From NCBI GenBank assembly GCA_031553775.1, contig JAVBLA010000009.1:70840-134839 (forward strand): DNA of 64,000 nucleotides, in the 5' to 3' direction. Positions within the stretch are counted from its first letter, which is position 1, and every line of letters begins with the position of its first letter. The notes beneath the pieces are model-generated. The model searched no databases and was not told the origin of the DNA. It worked only from the letters and a program-made list of their open reading frames with translations. Of this stretch, positions 28,301 through 36,234 are shown in pieces. The DNA is from JAISFI01 sp031553775 (lineage in GTDB: Bacteria > Bacteroidota > Bacteroidia > Bacteroidales > Azobacteroidaceae). Made by a program: the position numbers and the translations under genes.

Positions 28301-29387
28301 AAAAGATACAGGTATCGGTATCCCGGAAAAAGATATCATTCACATCTTCGACCGTTTCTATCAGGTGAAAGAACATGCTGCTTTAGAAGCCAATAGCTCG
28401 GGCATAGGGCTTACGTTAGTAAAAGAATTCGTGGAATTGCACGGAGGGGATCTGCAGGTGAGAAGTACGGAAAAGATAGGATCTTGTTTTGTTATAACCC
28501 TTCCTTATCGTAGGGCTGAAGAAGGGGAAATGAACAATGAAATCAATGAAAATACAATCGAAGAAACAGAAGAAAAAGTATCTATTCCGGGAAAATCGGG
28601 ATTACCTGTCATCTTATTAGTGGAAGATAATGAGGAAATGAGGGAATATATCATCAGCGAATTGTCTGATACATTCAATATACTCACGGCTTCCGACGGA
28701 GAAAAAGGATTAGCTCTGGCTAACAAGGAAAACCCGGAACTGATCGTATCGGATGTAATGATGCCGGTGATGGATGGCTTCGAATTGTGCAAACGCCTGA
28801 AAACCGAATTCGCAACTTCCCATATGCCCATAATACTGCTGACAGCAAAAGCAGGGGAAGAAAGTGTAATCGAAGGTTACTCGGTGGGAGCCGATGCCTA
28901 TATCGGCAAACCGTTCAGCATAAAGATATTAAGAAGCCTGATAACGAACCTGATTCAACAACGCAAAACAATCAAAGATTCGTTGCGTCGATCAATCATC
29001 ATGACTCCCAAAGCATATGACAAGCAATCGCCTGACGAAATCTTTTTGGCTAAAGCAGTGGCATTAATCGAAAAAAAGATTTCTGACCCGGATCTGAATA
29101 TCCAGCAATTGTGTGATGAACTGGGAATTACTCACATACAACTTTACCGGAAACTCAAGGCTCTGGTGGGACAGAATATCAACGAGTTCATCCGTACCAT
29201 CCGCCTGAAAAAAGCGGCACAACTACTGTCAGTTAAAGGACTGAATGTAACGGAAGTACTTTACGAGGTAGGGTTCAATAGCCGATCGTATTTTTCAAAA
29301 TGCTTCAAGGATGAATATGGGGTTTTTCCAAAAGAATATGCAAAACAACAGCAGGGAGGAAATATTGAAGAAGAAAGCGAAAAGTGA
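25368..29387 (+). CDS. Hybrid two-component system regulator (HTCS)
   Basis: 1339 residues in one chain. Signal peptide (1-28), two seven-bladed propellers of reg_prop repeats (about 35-690, many DGFLWFGTENGLNRY-type repeats), a Y_Y_Y domain (about 695-765), one membrane helix (about 778-796), HisKA with SHEFRTPLSLILG (His near 836), HATPase (N box near 947, DTGIGIPEKD, SSGIGLTLVKEF), receiver domain (VEDNEEM near 1084, phospho-Asp in VSDVMMPVMDG near 1128) and AraC-type DNA-binding domain (about 1230-1335). Such proteins bind an oligosaccharide in the periplasm and switch on glycan-use genes. Its position points to the divergent GH2-sulfatase-esterase genes as targets. All signalling residues appear intact. 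Confidence 0.96.
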   Translation: MLLSIKYCQRFLGLCFLSFAIAGPLHSAEKNKRLYFNHLSIAEGLSNLHVIDIMQDKDGFLWFGTENGLNRYDGISFKVYKNNPKDQESLSGSSVNCLFSDSKGRCWIGTTQGLSLYNPGNDKFHNFQDIPIFHQNNIRCIFEDRNHLLWIGSRLGLIRFNPDTNEANVYNKGNSGLSHNMVRAVYEDPNENLWVGTFNGLNCFDKKTGKCKQIKPVNAYPGDPDNNLILSIVSSDTDSLLYIGTETGLCLFNTSTHQSKVYRKENTPGISNNVIKDINRTGKDQLWLGTDAGLVICKNGTFHSLQYNPFINNGLPNNVIWKIFKDDSGIIWLATNNGIAKYNPRNNEFIFTSLVSFVEPRYYGLNIYSMAFDDRKGCWLATQHGLAYYMPEEKEIKWINNLPAGTPNVYRNLFLDKYKNLWIGSSEGILCFDTRNSKYADLNKYNIPKTKYNNCMAMVNDSVFWVGDFFGNLIQYRLKYTKGILAGIETDSYFVDSGIWGMTVDDQDHVWIISKKGLLKFIPETNTFKDFYNSALGNTIGNIYGDIKKRIWCTTDEGLYVYNNQQNTFDKILEGNDFAISKIKDDLHGNLWIANKKGILKYEPENHSLSHHDLSFYRNFLQSINISAERDLAGNIYFSGTDGFLFFNPDSIYVKASDYPLYITDIKLFSKSLTINENGLSQQAYLTKRITLPHNKNVISFSFSMLDYTSPELIKYEYFLENFDKGWIWTSDLNNQAIYSNLPPGEYVFRVKATNADGIFNQREAEVWLKILPPWWKTWWAMLLYIIIAGISAYLIHKQRESKIKLKSDLEKEKLEREKTEEVNQIKLRFFTNISHEFRTPLSLILGPLDNMLAEKPDEKNQKRLLLIRQNAERLLRLINQIIDFRKIENQKMTINLKSGDLISFSKNIFNSFIELAEKKGIFLHFNTMETELNTLFDHDKMDKILFNLLSNAMKFTSEQGEIALSILVSGDEITIEVKDTGIGIPEKDIIHIFDRFYQVKEHAALEANSSGIGLTLVKEFVELHGGDLQVRSTEKIGSCFVITLPYRRAEEGEMNNEINENTIEETEEKVSIPGKSGLPVILLVEDNEEMREYIISELSDTFNILTASDGEKGLALANKENPELIVSDVMMPVMDGFELCKRLKTEFATSHMPIILLTAKAGEESVIEGYSVGADAYIGKPFSIKILRSLITNLIQQRKTIKDSLRRSIIMTPKAYDKQSPDEIFLAKAVALIEKKISDPDLNIQQLCDELGITHIQLYRKLKALVGQNINEFIRTIRLKKAAQLLSVKGLNVTEVLYEVGFNSRSYFSKCFKDEYGVFPKEYAKQQQGGNIEEESEK

Positions 29388-29422
29388 GATAATCAGTAAA
29401 TAGTTAATTCAATTAACATAAT

Positions 29423-30115
29423 ATGAATAACAGACTTACAGGCAAAACAGAAAATACCCGGAACAATAAGAAATCAAATTTTCCGTTCTGTGTCAATAAG
29501 CAATCTTTGATAGCAGGACGCATCTGGGCAATCGTTTTTTATTGCCTTTTCCTGTCGGCAAACCTGATGTCGCAGGAAACGGAATCTTTTACTAAAAAAC
29601 TTTCGGACGCAGCCATTCTGCTTACAAAGGATAGAGTGAGGTATGATCCTTCTTATTTTTCTATCCCTTACCCGAATGGAGATGTGCCGGCCGATAAAGG
29701 GGTTTGTACGGATGTGGTGATTCGTGCCTACAGAAAATTGAAGATCGACCTGCAAAAAGAAGTCCACGAAGATATGAAAGCAAATTTCAGCAAATATCCG
29801 AAAAAATGGGGACTCAAAAAAACCGATACGAATATCGATCACCGGCGGGTGTTGAATCTGATGGTTTTCTTTTCAAGAAAAGGAACTGTCAAAAAAATAT
29901 CGGATAAACCGGAAGATTATATCCCGGGAGATATCGTTACCTGGGACCTGGGTGGAGGATTGACCCATATCGGCCTGGTTGTGGATAAAAAATCGAGAGA
30001 TGGGAAACGATACCTGATCGTACACAATATCGGAGCCGGACAGGTCGCGGAAGATTGTCTCTTTGCATTTAAGATTACAGGTCATTATACATATGGTAGT
30101 GAAGTTAGAAAATAA
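29423..30115 (+). CDS. DUF1287-family secreted protein, probable NlpC/P60-like hydrolase
   Basis: 230 residues. A hydrophobic segment (about residues 33-50, AIVFYCLFLSANLMS) after a long charged start would be the signal peptide. The DUF1287 region has VCTDVVIRAYR with a candidate catalytic Cys, NIDHRRVLNL, and GDIVTWDLGGGLTHIGLV with a candidate His. The pattern resembles papain-like NlpC/P60 amidases acting on peptidoglycan or similar, but the family has no proven reaction. It sits 35 bp after the HTCS gene and overlaps the M15 peptidase gene, so both hydrolases may be co-expressed. Confidence 0.82.
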   Translation: MNNRLTGKTENTRNNKKSNFPFCVNKQSLIAGRIWAIVFYCLFLSANLMSQETESFTKKLSDAAILLTKDRVRYDPSYFSIPYPNGDVPADKGVCTDVVIRAYRKLKIDLQKEVHEDMKANFSKYPKKWGLKKTDTNIDHRRVLNLMVFFSRKGTVKKISDKPEDYIPGDIVTWDLGGGLTHIGLVVDKKSRDGKRYLIVHNIGAGQVAEDCLFAFKITGHYTYGSEVRK

Positions 30116-30902
30116 TTTTTTAAAATACGGAATAGTACGGAATCATTACACAAACTTATGCAGAGTATTTTTGTTTACCCTTTTACATACCCTGTCTGTA
30201 AGCTCCCAACTACCTCCAGACATTCAAAAACTAGTTTCCTCCTACCCTGCCTTCATACAAGGATATGAGGACAATCAAATCATTTTCAAAGATGGTACTA
30301 CCCTGATGTACGATGACGGCAAATCCAAGACAATTGCAGAACGTCTGAAAAGCCCGGATATAAAAGACCTGTTCGCCTATACCTACCCAAAAGGAAAATT
30401 AGAAACCGTTCCTGCAAAAAACGAAGACCCGGGCAGAATCCGTAATGAAAAATTTCTGCAAAAAATGTACGGAAAAACGACGGCAGAAGTTCAAAAAAAT
30501 CTCACCGTAATAACCTGGTGCCCTAAACTACTGGGACAAAAGCTAAGCGTCACCACCGCAAATAATGTCCACCTTCTCCTGCAACAAGTATCTGCAGAAC
30601 TAGACGATCATCCGGAATGGAAAAAATACCTGCAATCGGCAGGCGCTTTCAATTGGAGACTCATCCGTGGAACCAAACAATTAAGCACTCATAGCTTCGG
30701 GATAGCCATCGATCTGAATACTGCCTATTCCGATTACTGGCAATGGGACTGCCGGTGTACTGATGAAAATGCCAGGCTGACCTATACCAACAGAATTCCC
30801 CAGGGTATTGTAGATATTTTTGAGAAATATGGTTTTATATGGGGAGGAAAGTGGTATCATTACGATACCATGCACTTTGAGTATCGCCCTGAACTGCTGT
30901 AG
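30093..30902 (+). CDS. M15-family metallopeptidase (D-Ala-D-Ala carboxypeptidase-like)
   Basis: About 269 residues from ATG 30093; an earlier ATG at 30063 is open but overlaps the previous gene more. A hydrophobic stretch (VFLFTLLHTLSVSS) near the start is the likely export signal. The zinc motifs of the family are present: STHSFGIAIDLN (SxHxxGxAxD) and HYDTMHFEYRPELL (late His). The enzyme probably trims peptidoglycan stem peptides in the periplasm. The gene overlaps the end of the DUF1287 gene by 23 bp, which suggests translational coupling. The next gene begins 35 bp downstream. Confidence 0.88.
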   Translation: MVVKLENNFLKYGIVRNHYTNLCRVFLFTLLHTLSVSSQLPPDIQKLVSSYPAFIQGYEDNQIIFKDGTTLMYDDGKSKTIAERLKSPDIKDLFAYTYPKGKLETVPAKNEDPGRIRNEKFLQKMYGKTTAEVQKNLTVITWCPKLLGQKLSVTTANNVHLLLQQVSAELDDHPEWKKYLQSAGAFNWRLIRGTKQLSTHSFGIAIDLNTAYSDYWQWDCRCTDENARLTYTNRIPQGIVDIFEKYGFIWGGKWYHYDTMHFEYRPELL

Positions 30903-30937
30903 AGTAATATTTTCTTACGGCCATAATAGACAAAAGA

Positions 30938-32428
30938 ATGATTAAAAAGTTATTTTTCATGGTCCTCCTGACAGGATTTGTATGGAATGTGGAATCTCAA
31001 ATTACCGGTAACGTCCTTACTCCCATACATAACACAGACACCATTATTCCTCTTCCGAAAAGACCCTGGTTAGCCGCCGGAGAGGTCATCGGTGTCAATA
31101 TGGGCGTCTGGGCCTTCGATAGATATGTGATAGACGGACATTACGCTTATATCAGTGCCAAATCTATGAAACGAAATCTGGAAAAGGGTTTTTACTGGGA
31201 TAATGATAATTTCATGACCAATCTCTTCAACCATCCCTATCATGGTTCGATTTACTTCAACGCCGCCCGTTCCAACGGTATGAACTTCTGGCAATCAGGA
31301 ATATACTCCCTTGGAGGAAGTCTGATGTGGGAAGTATTCATGGAATGCGAACTACCGTCAACCAACGATCTGATCGCCACCTCCATCGGAGGAATGGAAA
31401 TCGGGGAAATCTTCTACCGCACTTCCGACCTGGTATTGGATAACCGGGCAAGCGGATGGAACCGTTTCGGAAGGGAAAGCCTGGGGATGATCCTGTCACC
31501 CGGAAGAGGGCTGACTCGTCTCCTGACCGGAGAAGCCTGGAAAAAATCCCGCCACTCCGGAAAACAATTCGTTGCACCCGACATATCAGTAGAACTTTCC
31601 GCCGGAGTCCGTACCGTCGAGTTATTTTCGCTGGATTCGGAACTTTTGGACGAGGGTGTGGGAGGATGCATCGATGTAAAAATGGAATACGGCAACCTGT
31701 ACGACATGGAAGAAACCCGGCCGTATGACTATTTCTCCATGCATGGCAGTTTCAATCTTCAGAAAAAACAACCCATTATCGGCCAGCTAAACCTGATGGG
31801 ACGCCTGTGGGGAAAAGAAATCCGGAAAGGCCCCAATCACAACTGGAGCATGGGTATTTTCCAGCATTTCGACTATTACGATTCCGACACCTTAGCCAAT
31901 GCAACAGATATCAACAGCACCAAAACGCCTTATGAAGTAGGAACTCCCGCATCGGTCGGCGTAGGATTCCTGTACCGTGGAAACAGTGCTTCCCAAACAT
32001 GGAAATATTATGCAACGATACATGTAAATGCAATCTTCCTCGGCAGCACCTTGTCTGACTACTATCGCGGAAACGAACGCAAATACAACTGGGGAAGCGG
32101 ATATGCATCCAAGGCCATTGCCGGCATCACTTACAAAAACAAATTCGTACTGGAACTGGGAGTAGATAACTACCACATTTTTACCTGGAAAGGTTATGAT
32201 CCGGAAACCGACATGCAACACGTCGATTACAGCACTTTAAATGTGCAGGGAGACAAATCCAATGCATTATACGACATCATGTTTTCCAACCTGGGATATC
32301 ATTTTAACAAAAAATGGAGCATTTACTACCAAAGGTATGATTTTTTCCGGACCACAACTTACGCTGACCTGCCGGATGTCTACTCCACAACTTCCGATAC
32401 AAGGCTGATCTGCACCTACAAGTTCTAA
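30938..32428 (+). CDS. DUF3943-family outer-membrane protein
   Basis: 496 residues with a signal peptide (MIKKLFFMVLLTGFVWNVES). The central part shows the signature SLMWEVFMECELPSTNDLIATS and SPGRGLTRLLTGEAWK of the DUF3943 family. The last 250 residues are alternating strands ending in TRLICTYKF with a terminal Phe, typical of outer-membrane barrels. Function unknown. It is the last of three close plus-strand genes (DUF1287, M15 peptidase, this one) and converges on ispH. Confidence 0.8.
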   Translation: MIKKLFFMVLLTGFVWNVESQITGNVLTPIHNTDTIIPLPKRPWLAAGEVIGVNMGVWAFDRYVIDGHYAYISAKSMKRNLEKGFYWDNDNFMTNLFNHPYHGSIYFNAARSNGMNFWQSGIYSLGGSLMWEVFMECELPSTNDLIATSIGGMEIGEIFYRTSDLVLDNRASGWNRFGRESLGMILSPGRGLTRLLTGEAWKKSRHSGKQFVAPDISVELSAGVRTVELFSLDSELLDEGVGGCIDVKMEYGNLYDMEETRPYDYFSMHGSFNLQKKQPIIGQLNLMGRLWGKEIRKGPNHNWSMGIFQHFDYYDSDTLANATDINSTKTPYEVGTPASVGVGFLYRGNSASQTWKYYATIHVNAIFLGSTLSDYYRGNERKYNWGSGYASKAIAGITYKNKFVLELGVDNYHIFTWKGYDPETDMQHVDYSTLNVQGDKSNALYDIMFSNLGYHFNKKWSIYYQRYDFFRTTTYADLPDVYSTTSDTRLICTYKF

Positions 32429-32439
32429 ACCGACAGTAT

Positions 32440-33297
32440 CTAAATTGTCAATTCATTTACTTTCCTGGCCACTTCTTCCATCAACCATTTAGGAGTGGAA
32501 GTGGCTCCGCAAACACCGACAGATTCGATACCTTTCAGCCAATCGGAATGAATATCTTCCGGACCTGAAATAAAATAAGAATTGTCATTCGATTTCTTAC
32601 ATTCTTCGTATAAGGCTTTTCCATTGGAACTTTTTTTACCGGCCACAAACAACACCAGGCTATGTCGTCCTGCAAATTCCCGGATATGGGGAATCCGGTT
32701 GGCAACCTGCCGGCAGATCGTATCAAAATACTGGAACTTCACACCGGGGGCAAGCCGGCTTTTGATGAGTTCCACTATTTCCATAAAACCATCCAACGAC
32801 TGTGTTGTCTGGGCAAAAAGACAAATGTCTCTGTTAAAATCAAGTAAGTGTAAATCTTCTTTATTTTCGATAACGATCGCATCGCCCTCGGTCTGGCCTA
32901 CCAAACCGATCACTTCCGCATGACCTATTTTCCCGTAAATCGCAATCTGCGTATCTTTCCCGATATATTGCCGGTTGATTTTTCTCTGCAATTGCAAAAC
33001 TACCGGACAGGTAGCATCGATGATCTCTATATCGTTTTCCTTCGCAATCGCATAGGTTTCAGGTGGTTCCCCATGAGCACGAAGCAATACTTTGACATGC
33101 TTCAACTGTTTGAACTGCTCCCGGTTGATCGTTTCCAATCCGATGGACTGCAAACGTCGTACTTCCTGGCTATTGTGAACAATATCCCCCAGACAGTATA
33201 ATTTACCTCCCTTTAATTCTGTTTCTGCCTTCTGTATAGCATTTACTACACCAAAACAGAAACCGGAACCCTGGTCTATTTCCACATAAAGCGCCAT
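32440..33297 (-). CDS. ispH: 4-hydroxy-3-methylbut-2-enyl diphosphate reductase
   Basis: 285 residues, near the short end for IspH. It catalyses the last step of the MEP isoprenoid pathway, making IPP and DMAPP with a [4Fe-4S] cluster. Seen: GSGFCFGVVNAI (first Cys), LLRAHGEPPE (His), IDATCPVV (second Cys), IGHAEVIG, FDTICRQVANR (third Cys), and GATSTPKWL. It follows cmk by 2 bp and shares its promoter. Confidence 0.97.
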   Translation of the reverse strand: MALYVEIDQGSGFCFGVVNAIQKAETELKGGKLYCLGDIVHNSQEVRRLQSIGLETINREQFKQLKHVKVLLRAHGEPPETYAIAKENDIEIIDATCPVVLQLQRKINRQYIGKDTQIAIYGKIGHAEVIGLVGQTEGDAIVIENKEDLHLLDFNRDICLFAQTTQSLDGFMEIVELIKSRLAPGVKFQYFDTICRQVANRIPHIREFAGRHSLVLFVAGKKSSNGKALYEECKKSNDNSYFISGPEDIHSDWLKGIESVGVCGATSTPKWLMEEVARKVNELTI

Positions 33298-33299
33298 GA

Positions 33300-33989
33300 T
33301 TATTCTTCAACGATTTTCCTGTATTGATCAAACAACCATTCCCGCTGTTCTTCTATGGTCATTTGTGAGTTATCGAGTACCAGGGCATCCTCAGCTTGTT
33401 TCAGGGGACTTTCTTCGCGGGTAGAATCGATCCTGTCACGGGTAACCACATTCCGGTAAACTTCTTCAAAAGAAATATCTTCACCTTTAGCCTTCAATTC
33501 ATCCAAACGCCTTTGTGCCCGGATTTCAGGAGAAGCCGTGACAAATACTTTCAATTCGGCCTGGGGAAAAACCACAGTACCAATATCCCGTCCATCCATC
33601 ACGATCCCTTTCTCCTCTCCCATCAATTGCTGTTGGGCAACCATGGCTTTCCTGACAAAAGCAACCGTACTCACAGGACTGACCTTATCTGACACCGCCA
33701 TACTGCGAATCTCTTTTTCCACATTTACTCCGTTCAGATAAGTATCCGGCCGGCCGGTTTCGGGATTGAACCGGAAAGTGATCCTGATATTCCCGATTTC
33801 CCGTTGCAGACAATTTACATCCAGATTTTCACCATTAAACAAACCGTTTTGAATACAATATAATGTAACCGCCCTGTACATGGCTCCGGTATCTACATAC
33901 ACATAACCGATAGCCTTTGCCAGGTCTTTTGCCATAGTACTCTTACCGCAGGAAGAATATCCGTCTAATGCTATGATGATTTTTTTCAT
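33300..33989 (-). CDS. cmk: Cytidylate kinase
   Basis: 229 residues. It phosphorylates CMP and dCMP with ATP. The P-loop is DGYSSCGKSTMAKDLA at the start; YVDTGAMYRAVTLYC and GRDIGTVVFPQAELKVFVTAS are the nucleotide-binding and substrate motifs, and VTRDRIDSTREESPL carries the lid arginines. First gene of a two-gene unit with ispH, with a textbook promoter upstream. Confidence 0.97.
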   Translation of the reverse strand: MKKIIIALDGYSSCGKSTMAKDLAKAIGYVYVDTGAMYRAVTLYCIQNGLFNGENLDVNCLQREIGNIRITFRFNPETGRPDTYLNGVNVEKEIRSMAVSDKVSPVSTVAFVRKAMVAQQQLMGEEKGIVMDGRDIGTVVFPQAELKVFVTASPEIRAQRRLDELKAKGEDISFEEVYRNVVTRDRIDSTREESPLKQAEDALVLDNSQMTIEEQREWLFDQYRKIVEE

Positions 33990-34006
33990 ATATCATTTTT
34001 ATAGAA

Positions 34007-34038
34007 CAAAGGTACACGATAATTTTTAGATTTTCAAA
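34007..34038 (-). promoter_or_regulatory. Promoter of cmk-ispH
   Basis: TTTG (34035-34038), a 20-nt spacer and TACCTTTG (34007-34014) on the minus strand: exact match to the Bacteroidota -33/-7 consensus and spacing. The cmk ATG is 18 nt from the -7 box. Confidence 0.8.
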
Positions 34039-34080
34039 GCAGTATAATAAAAACAGATAAAATGAATTAAGATTAAAGAA

Positions 34081-34111
34081 CTTGGGCATATCCTTTTTTT
34101 CCTTACATTTG
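34081..34111 (+). promoter_or_regulatory. Promoter of the ECF sigma factor gene
   Basis: CTTG (34081-34084), 19-nt spacer, TACATTTG (34104-34111). The sigma gene ATG is at 34188, leaving a leader of roughly 70 nt. It looks like a housekeeping sigma promoter, so the sigma factor would be made constitutively. Confidence 0.65.
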
Positions 34112-34187
34112 TATTTTGGATATTAAAAAAATATTATCGAGTGAATTCCTGTTATTGTTTGTTTTAAGCAATTGTAGAAAGTAGAAT

Positions 34188-34760
34188 ATGTCTGTTATAG
34201 AATCTGACATCCGGTCTTTCGATCTTTTTTTTACAACATATAAAGAAAGATTTATAGGCTTTGCCAACTCATATACGCGAGATGAGATCATGGCAGAAGA
34301 CATCGTGATGGAAAGTTTCATCTATTACTGGGAGAACCGGGCTATTCTACAAAATGAAGACAATATACCGGCTTATGTGTTGAAGGTAATCAAAAATAAG
34401 TGTCTCAATTATCTTAGGAACCAGGCCATTCATTTAAGAGTAGAAGACACCATCCGATCTCATCAGGAAAGAATATTAAATGCCAACTTGATGTCTTTAG
34501 AAGCTTGCGATCCACAGGAACTTTTTTGTAGCGAGGTAGAAAACATTGTAAAGGAAACCCTTAATAATTTACCGAAATTAACCCGCGAGATTTTTATAAA
34601 AAGTCGATTTGCCCATAAATCATATAAGGAAATAGCGGAAGAGTTTCATATGACGGAAAAAAGTGTGGAGTTTCATATTAGCAAAGCATTAAAAATTTTG
34701 CGAATAGCATTAAAAGATTATCTTCCCAGTATACTATTTTGGCTTTTATTCGGATCTTGA
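34188..34760 (+). CDS. ECF-type RNA polymerase sigma factor
   Basis: 190 residues with sigma region 2 (about 10-75, YKERFIGFANSY and AEDIVMESFIYYWENR) and region 4 (about 125-180, LPKLTREIF, SYKEIAEEFHMTEKSVEFHISKA). It belongs to the Bacteroidales group that works with FecR anti-sigma factors and a SusC with an N-terminal signalling domain. The FecR gene follows, then SusC/SusD, so this sigma should switch on the locus when the cognate glycan is imported. Confidence 0.95.
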   Translation: MSVIESDIRSFDLFFTTYKERFIGFANSYTRDEIMAEDIVMESFIYYWENRAILQNEDNIPAYVLKVIKNKCLNYLRNQAIHLRVEDTIRSHQERILNANLMSLEACDPQELFCSEVENIVKETLNNLPKLTREIFIKSRFAHKSYKEIAEEFHMTEKSVEFHISKALKILRIALKDYLPSILFWLLFGS

Positions 34761-35012
34761 TCTCTAAACAGATTTTCATACAATTTATTAGATCGACTGT
34801 AATTACCCTTAGTTGAAATCATCAGTAAACCACTTAAAGAGGGGGTGTTGAAAGATGAATTCTGGCATACATTTTTTTTATTTAACACCTTCTATAAAGG
34901 CATACTCTTTTCATTTTGCCTCCTAAAATTGTTATTAAAAGTTAAAAACAAGGAAATTTTCAGGGAAAGTTCGTTAATATGTGCTTTTATAATAAGCAGT
35001 AAAAATATTGTA

Positions 35013-35954
35013 ATGAATAAACACGAATTGTATAAGTTTTTTTCAGGAAAAGCAACCGTAGAGGAAGAAACTGAAATTCTTGATTGGATAGATGTATCTC
35101 CGGAAAACCGTGAAGAGTTTATCAAAGAAAGAAATCTTTATAATATGATATTGATACATTCTGAGATCAAACAAAAACCGGCATTAATCAGACGAACAAT
35201 TCCTGTTTGGGTCAAAGAAGCTATCAAGGTAGCTGCAGTACTGGCTATCCTGTTTGGGATGAACTGGTACTATTCAAAAAAAGAAGAAAGTATGCTATCT
35301 TCATTCAATACGATTACAGTTCCTTCCGGACAGCGAGTCAACCTGATACTTTCGGATAGTACGAAAGTCTGCATAAATGCAGGTTCTGAGTTAAGATATC
35401 CCACTGTATTTTCAAAAGGGAACAGGAAAGTTGAATTACAGGGAGAAGCATTCTTCGAAGTCTCTCATGATCCTAAAAACCCGTTTATAGTAGAAACCGC
35501 ACTCTGCGACATTAAGGTTTTGGGAACAACTTTCAATGTAGAGGCTTATCCTGGCAAAAAAATGAAGACTTCCTTATTAAACGGAAAAATAATGCTCTCC
35601 GACAAAAAAGATGTAACCAAAAAAATCATATTGGTTCCGGGGCAGGAAGCTTATTATGCCGATGGTCGTTTCTCCGTCAAATCTCTTCAAAACCAGGAAC
35701 GTTTACGTTGGAGAGAAGGTCTCCTTTGTTTCCAGGATGTATTATTGACAGAATTAATGACAGAATTTGAAAAATACTATGATGTGAAAATACAGGTAAG
35801 CAGCAAAAAAGAAATCTTAAATCATGAATTAAGTGGAAAACTAAAGATTGGAGATGGCATTGATCATGCTCTTCGCGTCTTACATAAGAGTATTCCTTTT
35901 AAATATTCAAAAAGCACCAACAATGATGAGACCGTTATTATCATTATAGGATAA
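35013..35954 (+). CDS. FecR-family anti-sigma factor
   Basis: 313 residues from ATG 35013 (MNKHELYKFFSG). The frame is open to ATG 34845, but the extra 56 residues are not FecR-like, whereas the chosen start gives the usual cytoplasmic N-domain (EETEILDWI). One membrane helix (about 69-87), then a FecR periplasmic domain (VPSGQRVNLILSDSTKV, FEVSHDPKNPFIVET) and a C-terminal DUF4974 domain (about 240-313). The N-domain should hold the sigma factor; the periplasmic part receives the signal from the STN domain of SusC. The gap from the sigma gene is 252 bp with no gene recognised in it. Confidence 0.94.
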   Translation: MNKHELYKFFSGKATVEEETEILDWIDVSPENREEFIKERNLYNMILIHSEIKQKPALIRRTIPVWVKEAIKVAAVLAILFGMNWYYSKKEESMLSSFNTITVPSGQRVNLILSDSTKVCINAGSELRYPTVFSKGNRKVELQGEAFFEVSHDPKNPFIVETALCDIKVLGTTFNVEAYPGKKMKTSLLNGKIMLSDKKDVTKKIILVPGQEAYYADGRFSVKSLQNQERLRWREGLLCFQDVLLTELMTEFEKYYDVKIQVSSKKEILNHELSGKLKIGDGIDHALRVLHKSIPFKYSKSTNNDETVIIIIG

Positions 35955-35985
35955 TAACCGGAATGTTAACATAAAAAAATACCAG

Positions 35986-36008
35986 CGGCTTTTTAGGATA
36001 GGAAGCCG
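35986..36008 (+). promoter_or_regulatory. Stem-loop in the 280-nt leader ahead of SusC
   Basis: CGGCTT (35986-35991) pairs with AAGCCG (36003-36008) across an 11-base loop, with no T-run after it. It could structure the SusC leader or be incidental. No exact TAnnTTTG box precedes SusC (nearest TACCTTTA, 36216-36223), as expected if the ECF sigma drives it. Confidence 0.3.
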
Positions 36009-36234
36009 GATACAATAAATTCTTCACAGTTACTCTTTATTCTGAAAAAGAAGAGTGAGGAATTATAACTAATGACTAACACAAATAATGCCTATGACGA
36101 AAATCATGAATTTAAAATCATAAACTGTTAAAAAACAGCAGAAGAGGAAAAAACCTGTCAATGTTCTAGCATTGAAACATAACAAAGGGATTAAATCTCT
36201 ACAAAGTCTAATTAATACCTTTATCACATAAAAC

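Noticed and set aside
34845..35012. 56-codon extension of the FecR protein
   Set aside because: The family start is at 35013; the extension is A/T-rich and not FecR-like.
36072..36131. 19-codon ORF in the SusC leader (MTNTNNAYDEN...)
   Set aside because: Polar, A/T-rich and without support from context; likely chance.
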